Made by a program: the position numbers and the translations under genes. From contig NZ_CP045496.1 of the NCBI RefSeq assembly GCF_015500075.1, positions 4,288,001-4,352,000 on the forward strand: DNA of 64,000 bases, in the 5' to 3' direction. This document shows positions 35,968 through 45,013 of the stretch, in pieces. How positions within the stretch are numbered: position 1 is the stretch's first letter; each line of letters begins with the position of its first letter. This DNA is from Mesorhizobium sp. INR15 (GTDB lineage Bacteria > Pseudomonadota > Alphaproteobacteria > Rhizobiales > Rhizobiaceae). The notes below the pieces were generated by a model. It had not been told where the DNA came from and did no database searches. It worked only from the letters and a program-made list of their open reading frames with translations.

Positions 35968-37026
35968 TCAATAACAGCTATCCGCTGCCTTCAGCGTTTC
36001 GGCACGGAGAGGTTTCGGCAATTCGGCGATCCGCCGAACAGAGGCGTAGAACCTTGGATAATCGCCTGAACACAGGTCGTACAAGTGAAGAAATGCCGGG
36101 ACCTGTTCGCCGTAGACGGCAGTCGCGGCAAGCTTTGCGTTGTTGATCGGGGCATCGAACCAGGCGTCGTATCCCCGGTATCCGGCCCAGCGCTTGTCGC
36201 GCATTTGACGGTAGCGCACCCGCAGCGTGTCGATCGTGGCTGCCTTGGCAGCCGCCATCTGCTCAGCGCTACGGGAACTTTCATAGACCTGCTGTAGCTC
36301 GTTTCGGGTTTTCGACAACAGTCCGAGAAAGTCCGCACTGCGCTTGCGATCGGCTTCGTAGCGGCGCAATCCGGCGTGATCGCCAGCAGCGCCGAGCCAT
36401 TTTCTCACGCCACTGGTTTCCACGGCAACCGCGAAAGCCTCATTGAACGCGGAGTCACCGTTTACATAGATGCGCTGATGCGCGAGCTCATGAAAGACAA
36501 GGCTCGCGAGATACGTGTCGTCCTGACGGAACATGGTGCTTAGCAGCGGATCGCTGGACCAGCCCAGTGTGGAATATGCGGTGACGCCAGAGACATAGAC
36601 GTCCAGGCCCTGTCCATGAAGCTCGACCGCAGTCTCAGTCGCGGCCTTCCGGTCAAAATACCCCCGGTACGGAACGCATCCGAAAACTGGAAAGCACCAC
36701 GTTCGGGGCGTCAGGGAGAATTGCGGCGCGGCAAAAACGGCCCAGGTGACAGCCTCTCGACCGATGTCGACATAGCTGCGGTAGCTGTTGTTTTCGGGCA
36801 GTGCCAGCTCGTCTATTGCAAACCGCCGAATGGCGCTCGCCGATCTCAACCTTGTTCGCAATGCCCCAGGTGTCGAAGGATCGTCGATCAGTTTTCCAAT
36901 ATTTTCGCGCGCGGCCATGATCTTCACATGGCCCTCCAACGACTGCGCATAGTAGGAAATGCTTGTGCAGCCGGTCACGCCGGACGCCATGAACAGCGCG
37001 GCAAGCAATCGAGAAAAGCGCGTCAC
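35968..37026 (-). CDS. Putative lipoprotein aminopeptidase (PF10023, zinc peptidase-like)
   Basis: A 352-residue protein with a lipoprotein signal (MTRFSRLLAALFMASGVTGC, lipobox VTGC) that would anchor it to a membrane facing the periplasm. The HExxH motif FHELAHQRIYVNGDSAFNE (around 180-200), with the downstream Glu of NEAFA, is a zinc-metalloprotease site. Family members are annotated as predicted aminopeptidases. The C-terminal half is helical (MRDKRWAGYRGYDAWFDAPINNA). It is convergent with the autotransporter gene and has no functional link that I can see. Confidence 0.85.
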   Translation of the reverse strand: MTRFSRLLAALFMASGVTGCTSISYYAQSLEGHVKIMAARENIGKLIDDPSTPGALRTRLRSASAIRRFAIDELALPENNSYRSYVDIGREAVTWAVFAAPQFSLTPRTWCFPVFGCVPYRGYFDRKAATETAVELHGQGLDVYVSGVTAYSTLGWSSDPLLSTMFRQDDTYLASLVFHELAHQRIYVNGDSAFNEAFAVAVETSGVRKWLGAAGDHAGLRRYEADRKRSADFLGLLSKTRNELQQVYESSRSAEQMAAAKAATIDTLRVRYRQMRDKRWAGYRGYDAWFDAPINNAKLAATAVYGEQVPAFLHLYDLCSGDYPRFYASVRRIAELPKPLRAETLKAADSCY

Positions 37027-38135
37027 AGTTTGCCCACCGCTTGTCCATCTCCATATAGAGCAAATGTACCGATTGCCCTGGTCTCAAGCAGGCGCAACAA
37101 TTTTCGTCAAGGTCCGCCGGGGCAGTGGGTCGGAGTTTCGGCTCAGGTCGTTTCAAAGGCGATGCGGGCGAGGTCGACGGGGTCGATTTTGACTGGGCAG
37201 CCCATGAAGCGCCGCCGCGCGCGAGAGGATGAGCTCAATCTAGCCAATATCAATGCCGAAGAGAGGACTTGCCGACAGCGCACATGTCGTCGATATGAAG
37301 GTCGAGGAGCTAGCCAACGTCTCTCGCCGCGATCGACTTGACGTTGGGCGACCTTTGCGAAGAACCTGGAATTATCGTTCGGAGCGATCCAACGAATTGA
37401 CACTATTGGAAAAATGACCGAATACCAACGATATACAGTGGCTATTGCCCCCATGATGGATGGGGCGGACAAGTAAGTAAAATCAGATAGTTATGGGAGA
37501 TCGTGTGCAAAAACTGCACACGAAAGTTCTGCTTCTATTCCATTTCCGATCCTGCGATAGACCCGCCGATCAGTCTTTTGCCTGGCCGTGTCCCGCTACC
37601 AGTCGCCAGTTCGACCACGAGGATCGCCACCATATCCACACCCAGCCGTCTGTTGCCAGGTTGGTGTTTTGCGATCAATTGCGCGTCTCCGACGGTTTTC
37701 GGACTTTCTGCCGTGCGCCTCCGGCCAAATCGCATGTGCTTATTAAGGAGATTGGGCACCAGGACATACTTTTGGGCACGCTTGGCTATCGCACTCGCTC
37801 TGGAGCTGAATCCCTTCGGCAGTTCGTCGTAGCGAGATCTACCCCAGACGTCGCGATCGATCGCCTGCCGGGGGTTCGAGTCGGAAGAGCGCTACCGCCT
37901 TTCCCCCACTCATCGAACCGTCAGTTCAGGCTCCGTTGCTACGGCTGAGCGATTTGGCTACCTGCGGGGTCAGAAACTTGAATCTCTTCGAACTCCCCGG
38001 GATCGATGAAGCTGTGAATTACAAATTCGCCGTTGACGGACCGCATTTGCGCTAGGTCAAAGCTCGTCTCGTCCATGCGACTACAGGATGTTGCGAAGGA
38101 TGGCAGTGGGCCGTCCGACGATGGAGACGATCCCA
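37027..38135. other. 1.1-kb region without a recognisable gene
   Basis: This gap separates the aminopeptidase from the stress-protein operon. Several frames of 60-150 codons are open on both strands, but their translations are Arg/Ser/Pro-rich and unlike any family I know. It may hold decayed genes. The last stretch contains a possible 45-codon gene (37939-38076) and a weak FixK-like site, TTGCGCTAGGTCAA (38047-38060). The promoter of the stress-protein/phosphoketolase operon should lie here. Confidence 0.5.
37939..38076 (-). CDS. Possible 45-residue hypothetical protein or gene fragment
   Basis: MDETSFDLAQMRSVNGEFVI and the following HSFIDPGEFEEIQVSDPAG read like real protein (acidic, balanced composition) rather than a shadow. 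No relative is known to me. It is divergent from the stress-protein gene. It may be a fragment of a larger lost gene. Confidence 0.3.
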   Translation of the reverse strand: MDETSFDLAQMRSVNGEFVIHSFIDPGEFEEIQVSDPAGSQIAQP

Positions 38136-38972
38136 ATGAAGCTGATGGCATCTCTGTCCTTGGCGACGTATCCAGACGCGAGCTCCTCGAAAATCGCAGC
38201 GAACGCGGTCGCTCTCGTCAAGCAGATCGACGCGGCGCTGCATGCCGTTGCCATTAATGTCGACATCCCCGACGTTTCGAACGCGCTCTCAAATTATTTG
38301 CTGGACCTTCCCTACAAGATACAAGAGGTCGAGGCGACCAGTCGCAAGCGTGGCAAAGATCTGCTCGAGGCAGTTATCCAAGAGGCCGCGCACGCGGAGG
38401 TGACCCTCAGCACGCAGGAGTTGGCTGCACCACCGGCCTTGATGGGCGATGTTGCCGCGAAGCATTCCCGCTATTTCGATGTCTGTCTGGTGGGCTGGGC
38501 GCCGGCCAACCAGACGGCGCGGATGTTAGCCGAGGCGATCCTGTTCGGCTCGGGCCGACCGACCCTGCTTCTTCCCGACTCCACGGACGTTGGGTCCTTT
38601 GGACATGTCGTTATCGCCTGGGACGGCAGCCGAGTGGCTGCACGGGCTGTTGCCGACGCGCGGGCGTTTCTTGAACGTGCCTCGACGATCACCGTTTTGA
38701 CCGTCACCGACGAAAAGCCACTTCCGGGGCAGGGCATCGGCGAACGCCTTGCGCTGGGCTTGAGAACGCGTGGTCTGGTGGCCGAGGCTGTCTCTATTCA
38801 GGCAGGGGACAGTTCAATCGGAACGGCGCTTCAGGAGCATGCTCTCAAGATCGGCGGCAACCTGCTTGTGATGGGCGGATACGGCCACTCCCGCGTTAGG
38901 GACTTCGTGCTTGGCGGTGCCACCGAAGGCATTCTCGCGGATCTGCGCCTGCCTGTTCTGCTGTCGCATTAG
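38136..38972 (+). CDS. Universal stress protein (two-domain)
   Basis: A 278-residue cytoplasmic protein of the UspA superfamily with an N-terminal degenerate half and a C-terminal Usp domain (from about 150: VVIAWDGSRVAARAVADARAFL), ending in the ATP-loop-like VMGGYGHSRVRDFVLGGAT. GGAG nine bases before ATG 38136 supports this start; ATG 38121 or 38088 are alternatives. It opens a same-strand series with an MBL nuclease-like protein (11-base gap), phosphoketolase and acetate kinase. Relatives help survival under low oxygen and energy stress. Confidence 0.9.
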   Translation: MKLMASLSLATYPDASSSKIAANAVALVKQIDAALHAVAINVDIPDVSNALSNYLLDLPYKIQEVEATSRKRGKDLLEAVIQEAAHAEVTLSTQELAAPPALMGDVAAKHSRYFDVCLVGWAPANQTARMLAEAILFGSGRPTLLLPDSTDVGSFGHVVIAWDGSRVAARAVADARAFLERASTITVLTVTDEKPLPGQGIGERLALGLRTRGLVAEAVSIQAGDSSIGTALQEHALKIGGNLLVMGGYGHSRVRDFVLGGATEGILADLRLPVLLSH

Positions 38973-38983
38973 GTCGTGGCGAG

Positions 38984-40585
38984 ATGAGAAGCGACACTGA
39001 TCCTATCCTGCGTTTCCACGGCGCGGCCCATGGCGTCACCGGCTCATGTTATGAGATCGAGACGCCGCATTCGCGCATCCTCATCGACTGCGGCCTATTC
39101 CAGGGGTCGAAGTCCGAACGGGAATTGAACTATGGTGCGTTCCCGTTCCCACCGGAAGCGATTAACGCTGTCATTCTGACGCACGCGCATATCGACCACA
39201 GCGGCCTTTTGCCGAAACTGGTCAAACAGGGCTTTTCTGGTCCGATCCATACGACCCGCGCCACCATTGATCTTTGCTCGGTCATGCTGCCGGACTCGGC
39301 GCATATCCAGGAAATGGAGGTCGAGCACCTGAACCGTCGCAATGCGCAGCGCGGGCGCCCGCCCGTCGAACCGATCTACAGTCAGCAGGATGCCGCCGCG
39401 TGCATGACCTTGTTCCGGGCTTTGGGATATGGCGAATGGACCATGGTCGCCGAAGGCCTTCGCGCTCGCTTCTGGAACGCTGGCCACCTGCTTGGTTCGG
39501 CATCGGTCGAGCTTGAGATCGACCGACACGGTGCGCCGCTGCGCATCATATTTTCGGGCGACATCGGTCCAGGCCACAAGCTGCTTCAGACCGATGCGGA
39601 GGGGCCCGCCGACGTCGACTATCTGATCTGCGAATCGACTTATGGCGACCGCGACCGGCCGGAGGTTTCGCCCGAACATCGGCGATCCCAGCTCGGTGAC
39701 ATCGTGCGTGGAGCCGCCCAGGCCGGTGGCGCCCTCATCATTCCGTCATTCGCTGTCGAGAGGACGCAAGAACTGCTGGTCGACCTGTTTTTGCTCATGA
39801 AAGCGGGGGAGGTGCCGTCAGCTCCGGTCTTCGTTGACTCGCCGCTGGCGACACGCGCCAGCGCGATTTTTGAACGGCACGCCAGTGAGATCGAACAGGG
39901 TGACGTGCTGCGCCAGGCTCTCAACTCGAAGGAACTGCGCTTCACCGAGACGGTGGAACAGAGCAAGGCGATCAACCGCCTGAGCGGTTTCTTCGTGGTG
40001 ATCGCCGCCAGCGGCATGTGCGATGCGGGGCGTATCCGCCATCATCTCAAGGCCAATCTCTGGCGCAGGAACGCCACGGTGATGATGGCCGGATATCAGG
40101 CCCAAGGGTCGCTCGGGAGGATCCTGCTCGACGGCGCGCAGCGCGTGCGCATCCAGGGTGAGGAAGTCGAGGTCAAGGCACATATCAGCCTGTTCGACCT
40201 CTATTCCGGCCACGCCGACGCCAGCGAACTGGTCGCCTGGCTCAAGGCCCGAACTCCGGTGAGGCAACAGGTGTTCCTGACGCATGGCGAGGAGGCTGGA
40301 CTCAGCGGCCTGCGTGGCAGGCTTGCAGGACTGATACCCGACGACAAGATCATTATCCCGAGGCTAGACGATGCTTTCCAATTGACCCCCGGTCGCAGTT
40401 TGCCGGTCGAGGTCAACGAGCCCCGCCGTCTGAGACCAGAAAAGATTGCCCGCCTCGACTGGCACAATGACCTTTCAAACCTTCTCCTGGACGTAAACGA
40501 GGCGGTCAGCGCCGCAGCCGACGAACGGGGTCGCGCGGCGATGATCAGGCGGATGCGCAGGGCGCTTGAGGACAAGGACGCGTAG
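38984..40585 (+). CDS. Metallo-beta-lactamase fold protein with beta-CASP domain (RNA-processing type)
   Basis: A 533-residue protein of the CPSF73/YSH1-like group. ILTHAHIDHSGLLPKLV (around 63-80) is the zinc-binding HxHxDH motif. IIFSGDIGPG holds motif 3, VDYLICESTYGDRDR leads into the beta-CASP part, and SGHADASELVAWL and VFLTHGEEAGLSGLRGRL are the C-terminal metal motifs. Such enzymes are endo/exonucleases on RNA. A place between a stress protein and phosphoketolase suggests mRNA turnover under hypoxia; that role is inference. All metal ligands appear intact. Confidence 0.9.
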   Translation: MRSDTDPILRFHGAAHGVTGSCYEIETPHSRILIDCGLFQGSKSERELNYGAFPFPPEAINAVILTHAHIDHSGLLPKLVKQGFSGPIHTTRATIDLCSVMLPDSAHIQEMEVEHLNRRNAQRGRPPVEPIYSQQDAAACMTLFRALGYGEWTMVAEGLRARFWNAGHLLGSASVELEIDRHGAPLRIIFSGDIGPGHKLLQTDAEGPADVDYLICESTYGDRDRPEVSPEHRRSQLGDIVRGAAQAGGALIIPSFAVERTQELLVDLFLLMKAGEVPSAPVFVDSPLATRASAIFERHASEIEQGDVLRQALNSKELRFTETVEQSKAINRLSGFFVVIAASGMCDAGRIRHHLKANLWRRNATVMMAGYQAQGSLGRILLDGAQRVRIQGEEVEVKAHISLFDLYSGHADASELVAWLKARTPVRQQVFLTHGEEAGLSGLRGRLAGLIPDDKIIIPRLDDAFQLTPGRSLPVEVNEPRRLRPEKIARLDWHNDLSNLLLDVNEAVSAAADERGRAAMIRRMRRALEDKDA

Positions 40586-40708
40586 GGGCCGCGAAGCGAT
40601 GAACTGAACGCGCGCGAGCGCGTTGGTGTTCATTCGCTGCAGATCGACGAACACTGGCTCATGTCGCAGTCCAGGCGACAGGGCGCTAACAGGCGATGGG
40701 AGCCAGAC

Positions 40709-43132
40709 ATGACCGAGCATAAGACAATACCAGCTTCCGGCGACCGGCTTTCGGAGCGCCAGCTGTGCGACATTGATGCCTATTGGCGCGCCGCCAACTA
40801 TCTGACGATCGGCCAGATATATCTGCTCGACAATCCGCTGCTGCGCGAACCGTTGCGGCTGGAGCACGTCAAGCCGCGTCTCCTCGGCCACTGGGGAACG
40901 TCGCCGGGTCTAAGTTTCATTTACGCGCACCTCAACCGCGTCATCCGCCTCAGGGACACGAATGTGATCTACATCTGCGGCCCCGGCCATGGCGGCCCAG
41001 CAATGGTGGCGAACACTTATCTCGAGGGCACGTATAGTGAGCTCAATCCCGATATTTCGATGGATGAGCAAGGAATGCGCAAACTGTTCCGGCAGTTCTC
41101 GTTTCCCGGCGGCATCCCGAGCCATGCCGCACCAGATGTGCCCGGCTCGATCCATGAGGGCGGCGAGCTGGGCTATTCGCTCTCGCATGCCTATGGCGCC
41201 GCCTTTGACAATCCCGATCTGGTCGTTGCCTGTGTCGTCGGTGACGGTGAAGCGGAAACAGGGCCACTCGCCACCGCATGGCATTCCAACAAATTCCTCA
41301 ACCCCGCGCGCGACGGGGCGGTTCTGCCGATCCTGCACCTGAACGGCTACAAGATTGCCAATCCAACCATCCTGGCCCGCATTCCCGAAGACGAATTGCG
41401 GTCGCTGTTCGTTGGCTACGGCTATGAGCCGTTGTTCGTAGAGGGCTATGAGCCGGCCCTTATGCATGAGCGAATGGCGAGCGTCCTCGACGATGCGTTT
41501 GATCGGATCCAGGTTATCCAGCATGCGGCACGCAACGGATCTGCGGCGACCGCGTCACGGCCGACATGGCCGATGATCGTGCTGCGCAGCCCCAAGGGGT
41601 GGACGGGGCCGAAAGAGGTCGACGGCCTAAAGACCGAGGGCTTCTGGCGGTCCCACCAGGTTCCGTTGTCAGGTATTGCGGAGAACCCCGCCCATCTCAA
41701 GCTGCTTGAGGAGTGGCTGAAAAGCTACCGCCCCGAAGAGCTGTTCGATGCCGCCGGCGCTCCTGTCGCCTCGATCACCGCCACGGCACCGCAGGCATCA
41801 AGACGGATGAGCGCCAACCCGCATGCCAATGGCGGCCTGCTGCGCAGGTCTCTCGATCTGCCGGCGTTGCAAGATCACGCGATTGCGCTCGAGCGCCCTG
41901 GCGCCATCAAGGCCGAGTCGACACGGGTCATGGGCAGCTTCCTGCGTGATGTCATGCAGTTGAACGAGGCCTCGAAGAACTTCAGGATCGTCGGTCCGGA
42001 CGAGACTGCCTCAAACCGCCTTCAGGACGTGTTTGAAGTGACCGAGCGTGGCTGGATGGAAAAGATCCTGCCGGAAGACGTTCATCTCGGGCGCGATGGC
42101 CGGGTGCTCGAAATCCTCTCCGAGCACACCTGCCAGGGCTGGCTGGAGGGCTACCTGCTCACCGGGCGCCATGGCCTGTTTTCCTGCTACGAGGCGTTTA
42201 TCCACATCGTCGATTCCATGTTCAACCAGCATGCGAAATGGCTGGATGCTTGCTGCGACATCCCTTGGCGGCGGCCAATCGCATCGCTGAATTATCTGTT
42301 GTCGAGCCATGTCTGGCATCAGGAACACAATGGCTTCAGCCATCAGGACCCCGGCTTCATCGACGTCGCTCTCAACAAGAAGGCCGATATCGTGCGGGTC
42401 TACCTGCCACCGGACGCCAACACCTTGCTGTGCGTGACCGACCATGTGCTGCAGACCTGGAACCGCATCAATGTCATCGTCGCCGGCAAGCCGCCGTCAT
42501 GGCAGTGGCTGTCGATGGACAAGGCAATCGTTCACTGCAGGGCAGGGATCGGCATCTGGGACTGGGCGTCGACAGACGATGGCGCTGAGCCCGACGTCGT
42601 GATGGCTTGCGCTGGCGACGTCCCAACCCTCGAGACGCTGGCTGCGGTGCAGATCCTCACGCAAAAGGTTCCTGATTTCAGGATCAGGGTAGTCAACGTC
42701 GTCGATCTGATGACACTCCAGACAAAGGAATATCATCCGCACGGTCTGTCGGATCGAGATTTCGATGCGCTGTTCACCGCCGACAAGCCGGTCATCTTTG
42801 CCTATCACGGCTATCCCTGGACCATCCACCGCCTGACCTATCGACGCACCAACCATGACAACATCCATGTCCGCGGCTACAACGAGGAGGGCACGACGAC
42901 CACCCCGTTCGACATGACGGTGCTGAACGGCCTTGACCGCTTCCATATCGTCCAAAGCGTCCTTGACTGGGTTCCGCGCCTCAAGAGCATGCGGGTCGCG
43001 TTAAAGCAGGCGATGGACAGCAAGCTGCTTGAACATCGAGCCTATATTCGCACCCATGGGCAGGATATGCCGGAGATCCTTGAGTGGAAGTGGGGACAGT
43101 ATCCTGATGCGGCGCCGAAGCGTGCAGTTTGA
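40709..43132 (+). CDS. Phosphoketolase (xylulose-5-P/fructose-6-P)
   Basis: An 807-residue thiamine-diphosphate enzyme splitting xylulose-5-phosphate or fructose-6-phosphate with phosphate to acetyl phosphate. LLGHWGTSPGLSFIYAHLNR, ICGPGHGGPAMVANTYLEG, ELGYSLSHAYGAAFDNPDLV and VVGDGEAETGP (the ThDP loop) are diagnostic. The C-terminal region has YRRTNHDNIHVRGYNEEGTTTTPFDM. ATG 40709 follows GATGGGAGCC; it is about the usual family length. Acetyl phosphate goes to the next gene product, acetate kinase, for ATP. Confidence 0.96.
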   Translation: MTEHKTIPASGDRLSERQLCDIDAYWRAANYLTIGQIYLLDNPLLREPLRLEHVKPRLLGHWGTSPGLSFIYAHLNRVIRLRDTNVIYICGPGHGGPAMVANTYLEGTYSELNPDISMDEQGMRKLFRQFSFPGGIPSHAAPDVPGSIHEGGELGYSLSHAYGAAFDNPDLVVACVVGDGEAETGPLATAWHSNKFLNPARDGAVLPILHLNGYKIANPTILARIPEDELRSLFVGYGYEPLFVEGYEPALMHERMASVLDDAFDRIQVIQHAARNGSAATASRPTWPMIVLRSPKGWTGPKEVDGLKTEGFWRSHQVPLSGIAENPAHLKLLEEWLKSYRPEELFDAAGAPVASITATAPQASRRMSANPHANGGLLRRSLDLPALQDHAIALERPGAIKAESTRVMGSFLRDVMQLNEASKNFRIVGPDETASNRLQDVFEVTERGWMEKILPEDVHLGRDGRVLEILSEHTCQGWLEGYLLTGRHGLFSCYEAFIHIVDSMFNQHAKWLDACCDIPWRRPIASLNYLLSSHVWHQEHNGFSHQDPGFIDVALNKKADIVRVYLPPDANTLLCVTDHVLQTWNRINVIVAGKPPSWQWLSMDKAIVHCRAGIGIWDWASTDDGAEPDVVMACAGDVPTLETLAAVQILTQKVPDFRIRVVNVVDLMTLQTKEYHPHGLSDRDFDALFTADKPVIFAYHGYPWTIHRLTYRRTNHDNIHVRGYNEEGTTTTPFDMTVLNGLDRFHIVQSVLDWVPRLKSMRVALKQAMDSKLLEHRAYIRTHGQDMPEILEWKWGQYPDAAPKRAV

Positions 43133-43183
43133 GCGGATGCCCGTTCGCAAGCGCATAGGGACGGCAACATATCGGATGGCTTG

Positions 43184-44386
43184 ATGACGGATGCGATCCT
43201 TGTCCTGAACGGCGGTTCTTCGAGCCTGAAGTTCGCCGTCTTCGAGCGACGCGGCGAACTCCCGCTGCTGCGCGGCAATGTCTCCTCTCTCGGTCAACAA
43301 CCGCGGCTGTGTGTCGAGGTCGCGGCCGGCAGGCCCAAGATCGACAGGAGCTTGGGCGAAGCATCGATCGATATGGCGAAGGCGTTCGCGGCGGTTGCAT
43401 CCGTGCTCGCAGAAAACGATCTCCTGCGTCGGATCGACAGGGTAGGGCACAGGATCGTTCACGGCGGGTGTGACTTTACCGAAGCGACGCTGCTCGACGA
43501 CCGCGCGCTCAAAGCACTGCGCCTGCTCGAGCCGTTGGCGCCCATCCACCAACGGATCAATCTCGAGATTGTCGCGCTGGCTGCTAAACTATTGCCGCAG
43601 GCCCTCCAGATCGGCTGCTTTGACACAGCGTTTCATTCAACCAGGCCGGAGCTCGCCAAAATTTATGGGCTGCCGCGCGCGATGACTGACGCGGGCATCG
43701 TTTCCTACGGCTTTCATGGGCTGTCCTACAGCCACATCGCTCCGAAGCTGCGTGACCGATACGGTGCGCGCGCCGGCGGTCGCACGATCGTTGCCCATCT
43801 CGGCAGCGGCGCCAGCCTGTGCGCCATGGACGCCGGACGAAGCGTCGCCACGACGATGGGGTTTTCGACGCTCGACGGCCTGGTGATGAGCACGCGTTGC
43901 GGCGCGCTCGACCCAGGCGTCATCCTCCATTTGCTGCAGGAACGGCGACTGTCTGCGGACGAACTGGTCACGCTTCTGTACGAGCAATCGGGTCTGCTTG
44001 GAGTGTCTGGAATATCTGGCGATATGCGAACGCTGATCGCCTCGGACGATCCCGCTGCCGCCGAAGCTATCGACCTCTTCGTCTACCGCATTGGGCGCGA
44101 GATAGGATCGCTGGCCGCTGCCATGGGAGGACTGGACACGCTGGTGTTCACGGCCGGCATCGGAGAAAACGCGCCGTTGATCCGGGAGAGGATTTGCGTT
44201 GCCGCTGCCTGGCTTGGAGTCGGTCTCGACGAGGAGCGAAACCGAGAAGGCGAGGAGATGGTCAGCAATGCGACTTCCCGCGTCGATGTCCTTGTCATTC
44301 CAGCGGATGAAGAAAGAGCTGTGGCCGCGGAAATGCTCGTCTTTCGATCTGCCGCGTCCACAATGGCCCGCGAAGGACCGCGTTAG
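43184..44386 (+). CDS. ackA: Acetate kinase
   Basis: A 400-residue cytoplasmic enzyme making ATP and acetate from acetyl phosphate. LVLNGGSSSLKFAVF (the family signature, residues 7-21), RVGHRIVHGG, FDTAFHSTRP, YGFHGLSYSHIA, VAHLGSGASLCAMDAGRSVATTMGFSTLDGL and FTAGIGENAPLIRERIC are all present. ATG 43184 is preferred over TTG 43181. It ends the Usp-MBL-phosphoketolase-ackA gene series. It adjoins the convergent acetyltransferase gene with no gap. No phosphotransacetylase lies in the window. Confidence 0.96.
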   Translation: MTDAILVLNGGSSSLKFAVFERRGELPLLRGNVSSLGQQPRLCVEVAAGRPKIDRSLGEASIDMAKAFAAVASVLAENDLLRRIDRVGHRIVHGGCDFTEATLLDDRALKALRLLEPLAPIHQRINLEIVALAAKLLPQALQIGCFDTAFHSTRPELAKIYGLPRAMTDAGIVSYGFHGLSYSHIAPKLRDRYGARAGGRTIVAHLGSGASLCAMDAGRSVATTMGFSTLDGLVMSTRCGALDPGVILHLLQERRLSADELVTLLYEQSGLLGVSGISGDMRTLIASDDPAAAEAIDLFVYRIGREIGSLAAAMGGLDTLVFTAGIGENAPLIRERICVAAAWLGVGLDEERNREGEEMVSNATSRVDVLVIPADEERAVAAEMLVFRSAASTMAREGPR

Positions 44387-44908
44387 CTAAGCCGCTGATC
44401 GCGCCCCCAACTCCCGCCGAACCAGAACAAGCGTGGCATCGTCGGGATCGGTCGTGACGGTGAAACCCATGTCGCGCTCGACCTCGATCGCGGCACGATT
44501 CTCACGGCTCTCGATCGACTCGATGGCTTCGAGGCCAAGGTCTTCGGCATATTTCGCGATATAGGCGAGCAACTCCCAGCCAACGCCCAGATGCTTGCGA
44601 TCCGCGCGAATGCAGATCGCGACCTCACCGGTTCGGTCGGCACGATCGCTTGCCAGCGTTGCAACGGCGATCAGCATCCCGTCGGTCGAGAAGGCCAGAA
44701 AATTATGGATATGCGCGTCGTCTGAACGCGTCATCGCCACCAGCCGTTCATGCGAAACTTCCTTCATGGCGCCGAGGAAGCGGAAGCGCAGGTCTTCCGG
44801 AGTCACATGGGTGAAGAATTCCGCCAGGGTTGGCTCGTCCTCGGGCCGAGCAAGGCGTACTTCGAAACGAAATCCAGTACGTGTGGTAATTGCGCCGTTC
44901 GTGGACAT
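44387..44908 (-). CDS. GNAT family N-acetyltransferase
   Basis: A 173-residue acetyltransferase. RLARPEDEPTLAEFFTHVTPEDLRFRFLGAMKEVSHERL resembles the GNAT domain of protein-lysine acetyltransferases (Pat/YfiQ-type C-termini). AICIRADRKHLGVGWELLAYIAKYAEDLG carries the acetyl-CoA loop (R..HLGVGWEL, a variant of Q/RxxGxG/A). It is tail-to-tail with ackA. It could modify central-metabolism enzymes in response to acetyl-CoA or acetyl phosphate, which is inference. It is downstream of the FixK gene on the same strand. Confidence 0.85.
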   Translation of the reverse strand: MSTNGAITTRTGFRFEVRLARPEDEPTLAEFFTHVTPEDLRFRFLGAMKEVSHERLVAMTRSDDAHIHNFLAFSTDGMLIAVATLASDRADRTGEVAICIRADRKHLGVGWELLAYIAKYAEDLGLEAIESIESRENRAAIEVERDMGFTVTTDPDDATLVLVRRELGARSAA

Positions 44909-45013
44909 GGGTGGAACTCTAATCCTGAGTTGTTCTGAATAGCCGGATGCCGCGGAATCAAGTGGATATGGCTTCCTTTGGATATCTCCGTGCCACCGTT
45001 CGACGATGTCTGG

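Noticed and set aside
1..37000. Further FixK boxes in the left half
   Set aside because: I noticed none of good quality in the intergenic gaps I inspected; a full motif scan could still find some.
37535..37759. Possible small gene on the minus strand in the gene-less region
   Set aside because: Arg/Gly-rich without a clear ribosome site, and I know no relative.
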